This document shows, piece after piece, positions 37,267 through 46,865 of a stretch of DNA of 64,000 nt. Within the stretch, counting starts at the first letter, position 1; the number at the start of each line of letters is the position of its first letter. The stretch lies in assembly GCF_000192865.1 (NCBI RefSeq), contig NC_015276.1:3596001-3660000 (forward strand), in the 5' to 3' direction. Below the pieces are notes generated by a model. That model saw only the letters and a list, made by a program, of their open reading frames with translations, ran no database searches and was not told the origin of the DNA. Position numbers and translations under genes: made by a program. Source of the DNA: Marinomonas mediterranea MMB-1 (GTDB lineage Bacteria; Pseudomonadota; Gammaproteobacteria; Pseudomonadales; Marinomonadaceae).

Positions 37267-38112
37267 TTAGCCCTCGTTTTTGGATGATGGAGTTTTACAG
37301 ATACGATCAAGAATAATCGCCACCAATACAATCGCGACACCCGCTTCAAACCCTTGAGAGATATTAACGGTATTCAAAGCGCGAACCACTGGCTTACCCA
37401 GGCCATCAGCACCGACAAGCGCGGCGATAACCACCATTGAAAGGGAAAGCATGATACATTGCGTTACTCCCGCCATGATACTAGGCATGGCTGCAGGCAG
37501 CTCAACACGGTATAGCAATTTAGACTTTGTACAGCCAAACGCCAAACCGGCTTCAAGCAATTCACTCGGCACCTTACTCACACCTAGATAAGTCAAACGA
37601 ATAGGCGCGGCAATAGCAAATATAATCGTTGAAATCAGACCTGGGACATAACCCAAGCCAAACAGAATTAAGGTAGGGATCAAATAGACAAACGTCGGAA
37701 TCGTTTGCATTAAATCTAATACTGGCCTAAGTATCGTATACAACCAAGGCCTATGTGCCGCGGCAATACCAATAGGCACACCGATTAACACACTCACAAA
37801 TGTCGCCGAAACAACCAACACAAGAGTTTGAATTGTCTCAAGCCAATAACCTAAATTAATAATTAACAATAAGGCGGCAACGATAAAGACAACCAGACCA
37901 ACGCTTCTATGCAAAAACCAAGCGCCGACAGCAATCATAGCAATCAATGCTAGCGGAGGAATCCACTCAAATACATCCACCAATGCCATTATGATGGTTT
38001 CTAGGGTGATCGCGATAAAATCAAAAAATACTGCGGCTGCGTCCACCAACCAATTAACAAAGGTTTCCATTACATCGCCAAGAGGGATTTTATTGTCCGT
38101 TAGCCAATCCAT
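37267..38112 (-). CDS. choW: Choline/betaine ABC transporter permease
   Basis: 281 residues. ProW-like inner-membrane permease with about six to seven helices; the ABC-coupling EAA region is seen as LEAGLAFGCTKSKLLYRVELP. An extended N-terminus (GDVMETFVNWLVDAAAVFFD) resembles ProW/ChoW. Located between choX and choV; the 320-bp gap before it contains a strong hairpin. Confidence 0.93.
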   Translation of the reverse strand: MDWLTDNKIPLGDVMETFVNWLVDAAAVFFDFIAITLETIIMALVDVFEWIPPLALIAMIAVGAWFLHRSVGLVVFIVAALLLIINLGYWLETIQTLVLVVSATFVSVLIGVPIGIAAAHRPWLYTILRPVLDLMQTIPTFVYLIPTLILFGLGYVPGLISTIIFAIAAPIRLTYLGVSKVPSELLEAGLAFGCTKSKLLYRVELPAAMPSIMAGVTQCIMLSLSMVVIAALVGADGLGKPVVRALNTVNISQGFEAGVAIVLVAIILDRICKTPSSKNEG

Positions 38113-38230
38113 ATTGTCTCCAGATTGTTCGTTTAGAAAAGATTTGCAACGTCACTCTAATACCTTCTGCCCGAATCAAAATTACGAACACCAAAAACCA
38201 GAATAAACGACAAATTACATAAATGATGAC

Positions 38231-38287
38231 TTTGAGCGCTTCGACGGAAAAAACATCGATAAACGATGACTGACTGAAACGCTCAAA
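38231..38287. other. Hairpin in the choX-choW gap
   Basis: TTTGAGCG (38231) and CGCTCAAA (38280) form the base, with an inner CATCG-ATAAA-CGATG stem. No T-run follows, so it may be an mRNA processing or stabilising element that sets binding protein above permease levels. The rest of 38113-38432 has no gene. Confidence 0.45.
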
Positions 38288-38432
38288 ATCACAAGAAAGC
38301 CACTTAATGCGTGACTTTGCGAAGCAGCAGTATGATCAAGATAATCAACAACGGCTTCTGTACTTAGCTCTCAAGAACTTTCGCTCTGCAAAAGCTGAGC
38401 ATTAAGGCCCGTAGACTAATAAAAACTTAGTC

Positions 38433-39365
38433 TTAAAGGCCCAAATGCGACTTAACAGCTGGTAGACCTTCACCGCCAGACAACGTGCTCACGCCCTCTA
38501 ACCAAGAATCTAGAGCAGCAGGGTTTGCTTTAAGCCAGCTCGTTGCCGCTGCTTCTGGGCTTTCACCTTTGTCCAGAATGGAACCCATGATTTCGTTTTC
38601 CATGTCTAGCGTAAACTTAAGGTTCGTTAGTAGCGCACCAACATTTGAACACTCTTGTACATAGCCTTTACGCACGTTGGTATGCACTGAAGAACCACCA
38701 AAGTTCGGTCCGAAGTAATCATCACCACCAGATAGATATTCCATCTCGAAGTTAGCATTCATTGGGTGTGGCGCCCAACCTAAGAACACAATCCACTTAT
38801 TACGACGCACGCTGCGGCTAACTTGCGACAACATACCCGCTTCACTCGATTCAACGACCTGGAAGTCACCTAAATCAAATGCGTTTGTGTCGATCATGTC
38901 TTGAATCAAGCGGTTACCGTCGTTACCTGGCTCAATACCGTAAATACGACCAGAGAACTTACGGCGATTCTCAGCAAGGTCAGCGAAATCTTTTACACCT
39001 GCATCGTAAGCCGCTTTGTTCACCGCCAACGTGTATTTTGCACCGTTAAGGTTTGGACCTAGATCTTCTACTGTGCCTGCTTCTAAATACGGCGTGATAT
39101 CTGCCGTCATCGTTGGCATCCAGTTACCAAGGAAGACATCAATGTCATTGTTTGCTAACGAACTGTATGTAACAGGCACAGAAAGTAACTGAGTTTTCGT
39201 TTTGTAGCCCAACCCTTCTAGAACAGCGGACGTTACAGCGGTCGTAGCTGTGATATCAGTCCAGCCAACGTCAGAAAAACGAACCGTGGAGCAATCAGCC
39301 ATCGACAAAGATGCAGAACCTGCTAGCGCGACAGCAAGTGCTGTCTTAGTTACTTTCTTAAACAT
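38433..39365 (-). CDS. choX: Choline-binding periplasmic protein of ABC transporter
   Basis: 310 residues. A cleavable signal peptide (about 1-23, ASLSMA|DC) precedes an OpuAC-type binding domain. Seen: VRFSDVGWTDITATTAVTS and DVFLGNWMPTM, which are characteristic of ChoX. It delivers choline (perhaps betaine) to ChoW. The start at 39365 is chosen because AGAGGAAAT lies just upstream and the signal peptide begins there. 66 bp downstream of betI. Confidence 0.93.
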   Translation of the reverse strand: MFKKVTKTALAVALAGSASLSMADCSTVRFSDVGWTDITATTAVTSAVLEGLGYKTKTQLLSVPVTYSSLANNDIDVFLGNWMPTMTADITPYLEAGTVEDLGPNLNGAKYTLAVNKAAYDAGVKDFADLAENRRKFSGRIYGIEPGNDGNRLIQDMIDTNAFDLGDFQVVESSEAGMLSQVSRSVRRNKWIVFLGWAPHPMNANFEMEYLSGGDDYFGPNFGGSSVHTNVRKGYVQECSNVGALLTNLKFTLDMENEIMGSILDKGESPEAAATSWLKANPAALDSWLEGVSTLSGGEGLPAVKSHLGL

Positions 39366-39431
39366 GATATTTCCTCTTCTTTTAGTAGAACAAGTACTCT
39401 TCAAATTTAGTTTTTGAACAATCGACTCTCT

Positions 39432-40013
39432 CTAACGCTCAAAAACTAAATCTAGGTAATCTCGAATGTGTCCCGCAGCCTTATCGCAATCTAAATCGCC
39501 TGCGAGAGATCCACGTAGCCACATTCCATCAATCATTGCTGCCACAGTTGCGGCAATGTTTCGAGCCTCTTCGCCCTCAAACGCTTCTTTGAGCACGATA
39601 ACAAGTGTGGTTTGCAATCGACGCGCATACACATTCTGTAAACGGTACAACGATGGGCTATGCATTGATGATGCCCAAAAGCCCATCCACACTTTTACAA
39701 TTTCCGGTTTCGTTTGTGCTTGGTTGATACTGGCACGAACAACCGACATCACTTTTTCTTTCGTTGTCGAATTTTTTACCAGCTCTCTTTCCTGACTGAG
39801 AATTTCGAAAAATTCTCTAATCAAGGTTTTCATTGTTTCTTCAAAGAGCCCATTTTTACCACCAAAGTAGTGATTAATAATCGCGGGTGACACACCCGCC
39901 TTTTTACTTATCACCCCTACCGTAGCACCAGAAAAACCATACTTATCAATAGCTTGAATAGCAGCCTGTACAAGTTGAGGCTTTCGTATCTCTGGCATTC
40001 CGACTTTTGGCAT
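39432..40013 (-). CDS. betI: BetI, choline-responsive TetR-family repressor
   Basis: 193 residues aligning with E. coli BetI from the first residues (MPKVGMPEIRKPQLVQAA; ISKKAGVSPAIINHYFGGKNGLFE). BetI represses betaine-synthesis and choline-uptake genes and is released by choline. Here it heads a choX-choW-choV transcript; betA and betB are not in this window, so they would be elsewhere. Confidence 0.93.
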   Translation of the reverse strand: MPKVGMPEIRKPQLVQAAIQAIDKYGFSGATVGVISKKAGVSPAIINHYFGGKNGLFEETMKTLIREFFEILSQERELVKNSTTKEKVMSVVRASINQAQTKPEIVKVWMGFWASSMHSPSLYRLQNVYARRLQTTLVIVLKEAFEGEEARNIAATVAAMIDGMWLRGSLAGDLDCDKAAGHIRDYLDLVFER

Positions 40014-40033
40014 AGTGACCCTTTATTAAATAC

Positions 40034-40044
40034 TCATTCAATGA
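40034..40044 (-). promoter_or_regulatory. Candidate BetI operator upstream of betI
   Basis: Perfect palindrome TCATTCAATGA, 21 bp before the betI start. Position suits autoregulation; identity as BetI site is inferred. Confidence 0.35.
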
Positions 40045-40454
40045 AAGCAATACTAGGATGAGTCCTTTATAAGGGTCAAGCGATTATACAATATATTTAG
40101 AGCTCAAATTAGTCGGTCTCTCATGTCTAACCCCACATCCAAGCGTCATTACCTTACGACCTAAGCGAATACCCACACCATTTTTCAGATGGAGATAACA
40201 CAAAGACAACTTGTACCTCTAATTTCACCCCGAGAACGGTTATTCAAATGTCTAAATCAATACTAACTCAGACGTAATTCTATAATTAGCACCAAAAGCG
40301 ACGCTCTATCGCTCGAAAAACGTACTAAATTTTTGCTTTTTTCAATCATTATTGAACCAACAATTACTATTGAGTTTATTCGCACAATATTTCAAAGTAG
40401 AGAACACGTAACACAGACATACGAAATAAAAGCAAAAACACAAAAGGCAGCAAA
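40045..40454. other. betI/patB-like divergent intergenic region
   Basis: 410 bp with no gene or strong hairpin seen. Must contain promoters for both divergent units. Confidence 0.3.
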
Positions 40455-41651
40455 ATGGACAAATCCGTATTTGATAAGGTAATTGACCGTACACACATGA
40501 GCAGTGCTAAATGGAATCGATATTCCGATGATGTCATCCCTATGTGGGTAGCCGACATGGACTTCGACTCACCAAACTGCATAAAAACAGCCATTCAAAA
40601 GCGTGTCGAAGAAGGCGTATTAGGGTACACAATGATCCCTGAGTCATTGAAAAGCATCCTAGTAAACCATTGCCAGAATGCTTACGACTGGCAAGTAGAA
40701 GCCAACCATCTTATCCACCTACCTGGCCTTGTTTGCGCACTTCATTTAGCCGCTCGGGCGCTTACCTCAGAAGATGACAGCATCATCGTGCCGGGCCCTG
40801 TTTACTACCACTTAACAAAAGCACCTGAACTGGCTAACCGTCACTTGGAGTCAGTACCCTTGCTGATCGAAAACTCAGTCGAAAGCATTACCGAAAAGGC
40901 TATCGACAACATGAGCGAAAAGGATCGTTGGGTCATCGATAAAGAAAAATTCGAAACGGCGTGCGCTGCAAAAAATGCCAAGATGATCATGCTGTGCAAT
41001 CCACATAACCCAGGTGGAACCGTATATCGCCGGGAAGAGCTTGAAGAAATTCACGCCCTAGCCAAAAAATACGACCTCATTATTGTATCCGATGAGATAC
41101 ATTGTGATTTGATCCTAGACGACCAAAAGCACATCCCCATTGCAAGCCTGAATGAAGATGCCGCTCAACGCACAATTACCTTAATGTCGCCTTCCAAGAC
41201 CTACAACGTCGCAGGGTTAGGCTATGCCTTTGCAGTTATAGCCAATAATCAGTTGCGCACACAGTTCAACAAAGCCAGACAGAGCGTTGTTCCAGATCCA
41301 AACTTACTCGGTCTTGTTGCCGCAGAAGCCGCTTACAAAGACGGCGAAGCATGGCGTCAAGAATTGCTTGCCTATTTAAGGAAGAATCGTGAATTCATAA
41401 AAAATTCATTAAAAGATTTACCCCTAAAAATGGCCTCTAGCGAAGCGACGTATCTCGCGTGGATAGACGCTTCAGAGCTCAATTTAGACGATCCATATCG
41501 CTTCTTTTTGGAGGCAGGAGTCGCAACTTCGTCTGGATCAGACTTTGGCAACTCTCAGTTTATTCGCCTAAACTTTGGGTGTCCTACATCCATTATTGAG
41601 CAAGCGATGATGCGAATTTCGAAGGCGATATCGACATTAGATAAAACCTAA
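40455..41651 (+). CDS. PatB/MalY-type PLP-dependent C-S lyase
   Basis: 398 residues, aminotransferase fold type I. Seen: PMWVADMDF near the N-terminus (diagnostic for the MalY/PatB group), CNPHNPGG, VSDEIHCDLIL and SPSKTYNVAGLG, whose lysine binds PLP. These enzymes cleave cystathionine or cysteine to homocysteine/H2S plus pyruvate. No maltose genes nearby, so PatB-like metabolism is more likely than MalY regulation. Confidence 0.88.
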   Translation: MDKSVFDKVIDRTHMSSAKWNRYSDDVIPMWVADMDFDSPNCIKTAIQKRVEEGVLGYTMIPESLKSILVNHCQNAYDWQVEANHLIHLPGLVCALHLAARALTSEDDSIIVPGPVYYHLTKAPELANRHLESVPLLIENSVESITEKAIDNMSEKDRWVIDKEKFETACAAKNAKMIMLCNPHNPGGTVYRREELEEIHALAKKYDLIIVSDEIHCDLILDDQKHIPIASLNEDAAQRTITLMSPSKTYNVAGLGYAFAVIANNQLRTQFNKARQSVVPDPNLLGLVAAEAAYKDGEAWRQELLAYLRKNREFIKNSLKDLPLKMASSEATYLAWIDASELNLDDPYRFFLEAGVATSSGSDFGNSQFIRLNFGCPTSIIEQAMMRISKAISTLDKT

Positions 41652-41707
41652 AATCTCATCAAAACAATACGTTACGCTTTCTCAACCGACACCTTCAGGA
41701 GGTGTAT

Positions 41708-42157
41708 ATGCACGGTAAATCGACATCGGTTGAGGCGAGTCAAACGATCGACACTCCCACAATAGCGGGCGACGAGATCGAAGTGACAAACTACATCAGC
41801 GAAGCTGCGCCCGAAGTGCGCAGCGACCTGAGCCAACTCATTGGTTTAATCCAGTTAATTGCACCAGAAGCCACACTTCACCTTGAGCGAGGTGTGCCAG
41901 TCTTTTATCTTGGTCAACACTGGACCTTCAGTGTGATCGCTCACCAAAAGCGTGTCAGCCTGATCTTTGATGATTTCGACATCCAAGACGAAGGCTTTAG
42001 CTTTAGAGAGAGGCTCAAAAAAGCGTCGTTTGGTGATCACTGTATCTCCTTTAAAAAACTCAACGAAGGCAACTTAAACGTCATCGCTGAGTTATTAGGG
42101 AAGCTAAAAGTAGACACACTTCGAAAATATCCATTGCAAAAAAAATCAATTCATTAA
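41708..42157 (+). CDS. DUF1801-like protein
   Basis: 149 residues. The central region (AAPEVRSDLSQLIGLIQLI, then GVPVFYLGQHWTFSVIAHQKRVSLIF) resembles DUF1801/YdhG-like proteins with an iron-chaperone-like fold, function unsettled. The ATG at 41708 is preferred: AGGAGGTG ends 4 bases before it. Soluble, basic C-terminus. It may share a transcript with the hydroxylase 35 bp downstream. Confidence 0.7.
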   Translation: MHGKSTSVEASQTIDTPTIAGDEIEVTNYISEAAPEVRSDLSQLIGLIQLIAPEATLHLERGVPVFYLGQHWTFSVIAHQKRVSLIFDDFDIQDEGFSFRERLKKASFGDHCISFKKLNEGNLNVIAELLGKLKVDTLRKYPLQKKSIH

Positions 42158-42192
42158 AAATAGAGCCCGTCATGGCAATCTCATGGAAATAA

Positions 42193-42996
42193 ATGACAGA
42201 CTACACGCTACGCGTTATCGTTTTTTTTGCCGTTTTTGCTGCACTCATTGTTTGGCAGTGGCGCTCTCCGCGTTCGACTTTACAAAAGTGGCGTTATCGC
42301 TGGCGCCATAATTTACTTTTGTTCTCATCGGGCGTACTCGTCGTTCGAGTCGCCCAACCGACGCTGCTAAGTCTTGTCGCCTATTCCTACAATGAGGGGC
42401 TCTTAACCTACATTGACCTACCGAGTACGATTTCCGTATTTGTTGGCATCGTATTATTAGATGTGGCCATTTACTGGCAGCACCGCGTCTTTCACACCGT
42501 GCCGCTACTCTGGCGTTTACATCGCGTGCACCATACGGACCCAGAACTGGACATCAGTTCAGCAGTCCGTTTTCACCCACTGGAAATTTTGCTCTCACTC
42601 TGTATAAAATCCGCTGTGATTGTCGTACTCGGTATTCCAGCACTGTCTGTACTCTTGTTCGATATATTATTAAATGCCGCCTCCTTGTTTAACCACACCA
42701 ATGCTCGGTTACCCAAGAAGATAGAAAAAATCGTTCGTCTCATAATCGTCACGCCAGACCATCATAGAATCCACCACTCAAGAGACATAAACGAAGCCAA
42801 CAGTAATTACGCTTTTTTCCTAAGCATTTGGGACAAAATCTTCGACAGTTACACACACTCGGCAAAACAAGGCGACCTACAAATTGCCATTGGCTTACCA
42901 CAAACAAAGCAGTATGAACCTAAAGGCATACTGTCACTCTTTACCATGCCGTTTTGGACTCATTCAAGAACAACAAAAGAAGTAAAAGGGGACTAA
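42193..42996 (+). CDS. Sterol desaturase/fatty acid hydroxylase-family membrane protein
   Basis: 267 residues, four or more membrane helices. The diiron histidine boxes are complete: HRVFH, HRVHHTD and HHRIHHSRD, with an additional HPLE. Family members hydroxylate lipids in the membrane. Substrate unknown. Followed 4 bp later by yceH, so cotranscribed. Confidence 0.88.
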   Translation: MTDYTLRVIVFFAVFAALIVWQWRSPRSTLQKWRYRWRHNLLLFSSGVLVVRVAQPTLLSLVAYSYNEGLLTYIDLPSTISVFVGIVLLDVAIYWQHRVFHTVPLLWRLHRVHHTDPELDISSAVRFHPLEILLSLCIKSAVIVVLGIPALSVLLFDILLNAASLFNHTNARLPKKIEKIVRLIIVTPDHHRIHHSRDINEANSNYAFFLSIWDKIFDSYTHSAKQGDLQIAIGLPQTKQYEPKGILSLFTMPFWTHSRTTKEVKGD

Positions 42997-43000
42997 CCGA

Positions 43001-43687
43001 ATGTCTTACTACGAACTCAATCCCATGGAAGCACGCGTTATTGGCTGCCTAATTGAAAAATCCATCACTACACCAGAACAGTACCCGCTCAGCCTAAATG
43101 CATTAGTGAATGCATGTAATCAAAAATCCAGTCGTGATCCCGTGGTCAACTACTCTGAATTAGATGTTCAAGACACCATAGAAACCCTCGTCGAACGCGC
43201 ACTCATCACAGAAGTGACATTGGGTAGCCGCGTTGCCAAATATCAACATAGGTTCTGCAATACCGAGTTTTCTGACCTGCAATTCAGCGCTGGCGAAACC
43301 GCCGTCGTGTGTCTGCAACTGCTAAGAGGTGCACAAACACCGGGAGAAATAAGATCACGAAGTGGGCGTTTACATACGTTTAGCAGCTTACACGAAGTCG
43401 ATGAAGCCCTCGCCAACCTAAAAGAAATGACAGGCGGCCCCTTTATCGAAATGTTGCCTAAAGAACCGGGCAGAAGGGAAAGACGCTTTCAAAGCACACT
43501 GTGCCTTGAGCGCGAAGCCATAGACGCGAGCCTTCATGAGGCGGAAAGCACTACCTCCACAACCCAGTCAAATAACGCCACACGACCCAGCCTGCCAGAT
43601 GCAATTAAACGAATTGACGAACTTGAATCAAAATTAGCGGAATTAACCGAAAGACTAGAGACGCTAGAACAAGCAGATCGGCTATAA
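43001..43687 (+). CDS. YceH family (DUF480) protein
   Basis: 228 residues, two winged-helix-like domains; typical start LNPMEARVIGCLIEKSITTPEQYPLSLNAL (read in parts) and ACNQKSSRDPV. A C-terminal coiled coil (RIDELESKLAELTERLETLEQ) covers the last 25 residues. Function unsettled, possibly regulatory; not secreted. Confidence 0.9.
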   Translation: MSYYELNPMEARVIGCLIEKSITTPEQYPLSLNALVNACNQKSSRDPVVNYSELDVQDTIETLVERALITEVTLGSRVAKYQHRFCNTEFSDLQFSAGETAVVCLQLLRGAQTPGEIRSRSGRLHTFSSLHEVDEALANLKEMTGGPFIEMLPKEPGRRERRFQSTLCLEREAIDASLHEAESTTSTTQSNNATRPSLPDAIKRIDELESKLAELTERLETLEQADRL

Positions 43688-43724
43688 TCTAAGAACTTAC
43701 ACCTGCAAGATTTAGGAGCGACCC

Positions 43725-44768
43725 ATGAACGAAGTACGCTGGGGAATACTCGGTACAGGTAACATCGCCCGTACCTTTGCGAACGATTTCCGACACGCAA
43801 AAACAGGAACACTGAAAGCCGTCGCTTCCCGTAACAAAGACAATGCAGACTCGTTTGCCAATGATCACGACATCGAACTCGCCATGGTTGATTATTACTC
43901 ACTAATAAACAGCCAAGAAGTCGATGTTGTCTACATCGCCACACCGCACTCCACCCATTACGAACTCGCACGCGCCGCCATCCTCTCGGGAAAAGCCGTT
44001 TTGTGTGAAAAGCCCTTTACCCTCAACGAAGCACAAGCCAAAGAGCTATTCGAACTCGCAGAAGCCCATCAAGTCTTTATGATGGAAGCCATGTGGACGC
44101 GTTTCATTCCTGCGCTCGAACAAGCAATAGAATGGATAGAAGAAGGGGAAATTGGCGAATTGCTCGGCATCCAAGCCAGTTTCAACTTCAAAGGCCCAAC
44201 TGACCCAGAGCATCGCCTGCTTAACCCTGAGCTAGGTGGCGGTGCACTCTTGGATGTGGGCATCTACCCTATTTTCTTGGCGCAGCTCTTCTTAGGCCGT
44301 CCTGATTTTGTCCAAAACCAAGTTGTCATAGGTGACACCGACGTCGACCTTTTTGAACAAATCATGCTTGGCTGGGAAAGCGGACAACTGGCTTCACTCG
44401 AAGCCTCCATCCTCTCCCCAGCTCCCAACAGAGCAACACTAACAGGTACGCAAGGCTACATTGAATTTGGACCTGAATGGTACAAAAGCAAATCGGTACG
44501 CTTGATAAAAGCAGACAACTCAGAACGTGCTGTCGAATTTGATTACGAAGGTGAGGGTTATCAATTCGAAGTCGAAGAAGTAAACCGTTGTCTCATTGAA
44601 GGGCTGCTTCAAAGCCCCAACCACAGCTGGCAAAACACCCTAAACCAGTTGTCCACCATGGATGAAATCAGACAAGACATGGGCGTGATTTACCCTGAAG
44701 ACGGCACAAGCCTCGATCAAGATGAGCTCGATCACCACCATCACGAGCATCACCACCACAAGCACTAA
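43725..44768 (+). CDS. Gfo/Idh/MocA-family oxidoreductase with His-rich tail
   Basis: 347 residues. N-terminal Rossmann WGILGTGNIARTF and the catalytic-lysine motif CEKPFTLN (in EKP) followed by the alpha/beta substrate domain (GGGALLDVGIYPI). Resembles trans-1,2-dihydrobenzene-1,2-diol dehydrogenase-like enzymes. The last 12 residues are HHHHEHHHHKH-like, ten histidines, which could bind metal. 37 bp after yceH, so possibly the same transcript. Substrate unknown. Confidence 0.88.
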   Translation: MNEVRWGILGTGNIARTFANDFRHAKTGTLKAVASRNKDNADSFANDHDIELAMVDYYSLINSQEVDVVYIATPHSTHYELARAAILSGKAVLCEKPFTLNEAQAKELFELAEAHQVFMMEAMWTRFIPALEQAIEWIEEGEIGELLGIQASFNFKGPTDPEHRLLNPELGGGALLDVGIYPIFLAQLFLGRPDFVQNQVVIGDTDVDLFEQIMLGWESGQLASLEASILSPAPNRATLTGTQGYIEFGPEWYKSKSVRLIKADNSERAVEFDYEGEGYQFEVEEVNRCLIEGLLQSPNHSWQNTLNQLSTMDEIRQDMGVIYPEDGTSLDQDELDHHHHEHHHHKH

Positions 44769-44799
44769 CATTAACCTCAGAGCGAGCGCGCTTTCTCAC

Positions 44800-45738
44800 C
44801 TAAGAAAACGCGCCTTCCATCCACCATTGCGTCAACGCAATACTCAATGGAATCGTCACCAAACATAAACCCGTCTGAAGCGTAATATGCGCCGCCATTT
44901 GTGGCGCATCGCCTCCAAGCTGCCTCGCCAAGGCATATGCCGAGGTCGCCGTGGGAGAAAAGCCAAACAACAAAGCAATCGCAGCGGGCAAACCACTGAT
45001 ATCCAGCTGCACGCACAATGCGAAAATAACCGCAGGAAACACCAGCATTCGCGACACGCTTCCCCAAACAAACGCCTTCCCCACATCTTTCACCGCGTCC
45101 AAACGAACACTTGCACCCACCGCTAACAACACCAACGGCAAAGTCGCCTGAGACAAAATCTCAGTCACATTTGTTAGAATCAACACCGGAGACCAACCCA
45201 ATGCGTTAACACTCAACCCTGTCGCAATAGACAACACCAAGGGGTTTCGAAACAGCTCTTTTACTACCAACCTAATGACCGACGCGTTACGATCACCGTG
45301 CATAAGCACCATACTGATGACCAAAAACACATTAATCGTCGGGATCAATACGGCCGCACCAATCGTAGCGAGCACCAAACCTTCAGAACCATAAAGTTGT
45401 TGAGCAATCGCAAGCGTAATAAAGGTGTTATAACGCACACTCGCCTGAAGCAAAGAGGAGTTTTGTGGCGGTGCCAGTTTCAACAAAAAGCCACCTAAAA
45501 AACTCACCGCCGCCGTCACCACCAACGCCCCCAGTAACAAGGTCGCATAAGTCGGGATCATGGGGCTATAAAGATCGATTTGACTTGTTTTATTAAACAG
45601 CAACGCAGGAAACAACACCCAATACACAAGACGATCAAAACCGACCCACGTATCGTCTGGCAAAAATCGGATACGTCGCAAGAATACACCCAGCACCAGC
45701 AACAAAAAGACCGGCAAAACCGCTAATATAATCGTCAT
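44800..45738 (-). CDS. AEC-family transporter (auxin efflux carrier type)
   Basis: 312 residues, about ten membrane helices in two five-helix halves; N-terminus AVLPVFLLLVLGVFLRR and LPLVLLAVGASVRL are typical of AEC/BASS-fold permeases, which export or import organic acids such as malate or malonate. Starts 69 bp after the LysR gene on the same strand, which may control it. Confidence 0.85.
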   Translation of the reverse strand: MTIILAVLPVFLLLVLGVFLRRIRFLPDDTWVGFDRLVYWVLFPALLFNKTSQIDLYSPMIPTYATLLLGALVVTAAVSFLGGFLLKLAPPQNSSLLQASVRYNTFITLAIAQQLYGSEGLVLATIGAAVLIPTINVFLVISMVLMHGDRNASVIRLVVKELFRNPLVLSIATGLSVNALGWSPVLILTNVTEILSQATLPLVLLAVGASVRLDAVKDVGKAFVWGSVSRMLVFPAVIFALCVQLDISGLPAAIALLFGFSPTATSAYALARQLGGDAPQMAAHITLQTGLCLVTIPLSIALTQWWMEGAFS

Positions 45739-45807
45739 AGCATCTTCCCTACTACTGTTCGTAATACGGGTTCTAGCTTTTGGTATTGGCTGACGCTAAC
45801 TGTCTCA

Positions 45808-46710
45808 TTAATCACGACATAATCCCCAATCGGCAGCACTCAAATGCTCCACAAACCAACGCAGTCCCTTACCTTTCTTCGCCTTTCGCCACGCGATATA
45901 CGCCGTCATATCCGCTCTTGGAATCTCACACTCACGCTCAACCAAACTGCCATCCTTCAGCTTATCTTGCACCAAATGTGTTGGCAAATAACCAACGCCC
46001 AGCCCCATACACTGAGCCGCTATCTTCGATGCCATATCAGGCACCTTCACCGTCTGCTTACTTTCGAATATGCCACTGCTGATTTTCGGCAGAACTCTTG
46101 AACTGTCGGAGACCACAATCGAAGGATACTCACGTAAATCTTGCGCCGATACAGGCCGATCCAACAACGCCAAAGGGTGGGTTGGAGCAATCGCGAACAG
46201 AAACGAAAACGTCCCAATCGCCTTCACCTCAAACTCGCCTTTAGGAAAATCCCCCGACACACCCACCGCAATGTCGCACTGCTCCGATATCAAACTGTCC
46301 CAACCGCCGCCTACCGCCACAGAATCGTACACCACCTCAACCGGTAGCTCCCGATCCAAAAACTCACCGATTACCTGCAGCAAAGGCCCTGTCGACAAAA
46401 TAACATCATGAGCAATACGTAAACACGGCTCCCAACCTGCTTCAAACGCACGCATCGACTCTTCCAATCGTGCTACGGCTTCCAATATCGGGCGCCCCTG
46501 CTCCAACACCAAGGTTCCCGCCGCCGTTAAACGCGCGCCTTTCTTACTGCGCTCAAACAGCAACAGCCCAAGATCGTCCTCCAACTTGGTTACCGTATAA
46601 GTCAGCGCAGAAGGTACTTTATGCAGCACCTGAGCCGCCCCCGCAAAACTGCCCGACTGACGAATCGCTTCCACTACTCGCAAATTATCCAACGTAATCG
46701 CATTATGCAT
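45808..46710 (-). CDS. LysR-family transcriptional regulator
   Basis: 300 residues. N-terminal HTH: LDNLRVVEAIRQSGSFAGAA, VPSALTYTVTKLEDDLGL; C-terminal effector domain. Resembles the PecT/YhcS-type LysR group. The ATG at 46710 fits family starts; ATG at 46719 or GTG at 46722 are alternatives with no better RBS. Co-directional upstream of the AEC transporter and divergent from the pirin gene; may regulate either. Confidence 0.87.
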   Translation of the reverse strand: MHNAITLDNLRVVEAIRQSGSFAGAAQVLHKVPSALTYTVTKLEDDLGLLLFERSKKGARLTAAGTLVLEQGRPILEAVARLEESMRAFEAGWEPCLRIAHDVILSTGPLLQVIGEFLDRELPVEVVYDSVAVGGGWDSLISEQCDIAVGVSGDFPKGEFEVKAIGTFSFLFAIAPTHPLALLDRPVSAQDLREYPSIVVSDSSRVLPKISSGIFESKQTVKVPDMASKIAAQCMGLGVGYLPTHLVQDKLKDGSLVERECEIPRADMTAYIAWRKAKKGKGLRWFVEHLSAADWGLCRD

Positions 46711-46865
46711 AAGCCACATCACCTAACTGATTCGTGCCTCTATTTAACCTTCAATTTTTTTGAAATAAAAGCTCAAAATGTTCCGTTTTTCACTTATCAA
46801 AAGCCCACTTATACTGACGGCATATTAATGATAGGCGCTTACTTCAGGTAACGCAGGAGCTTCAA

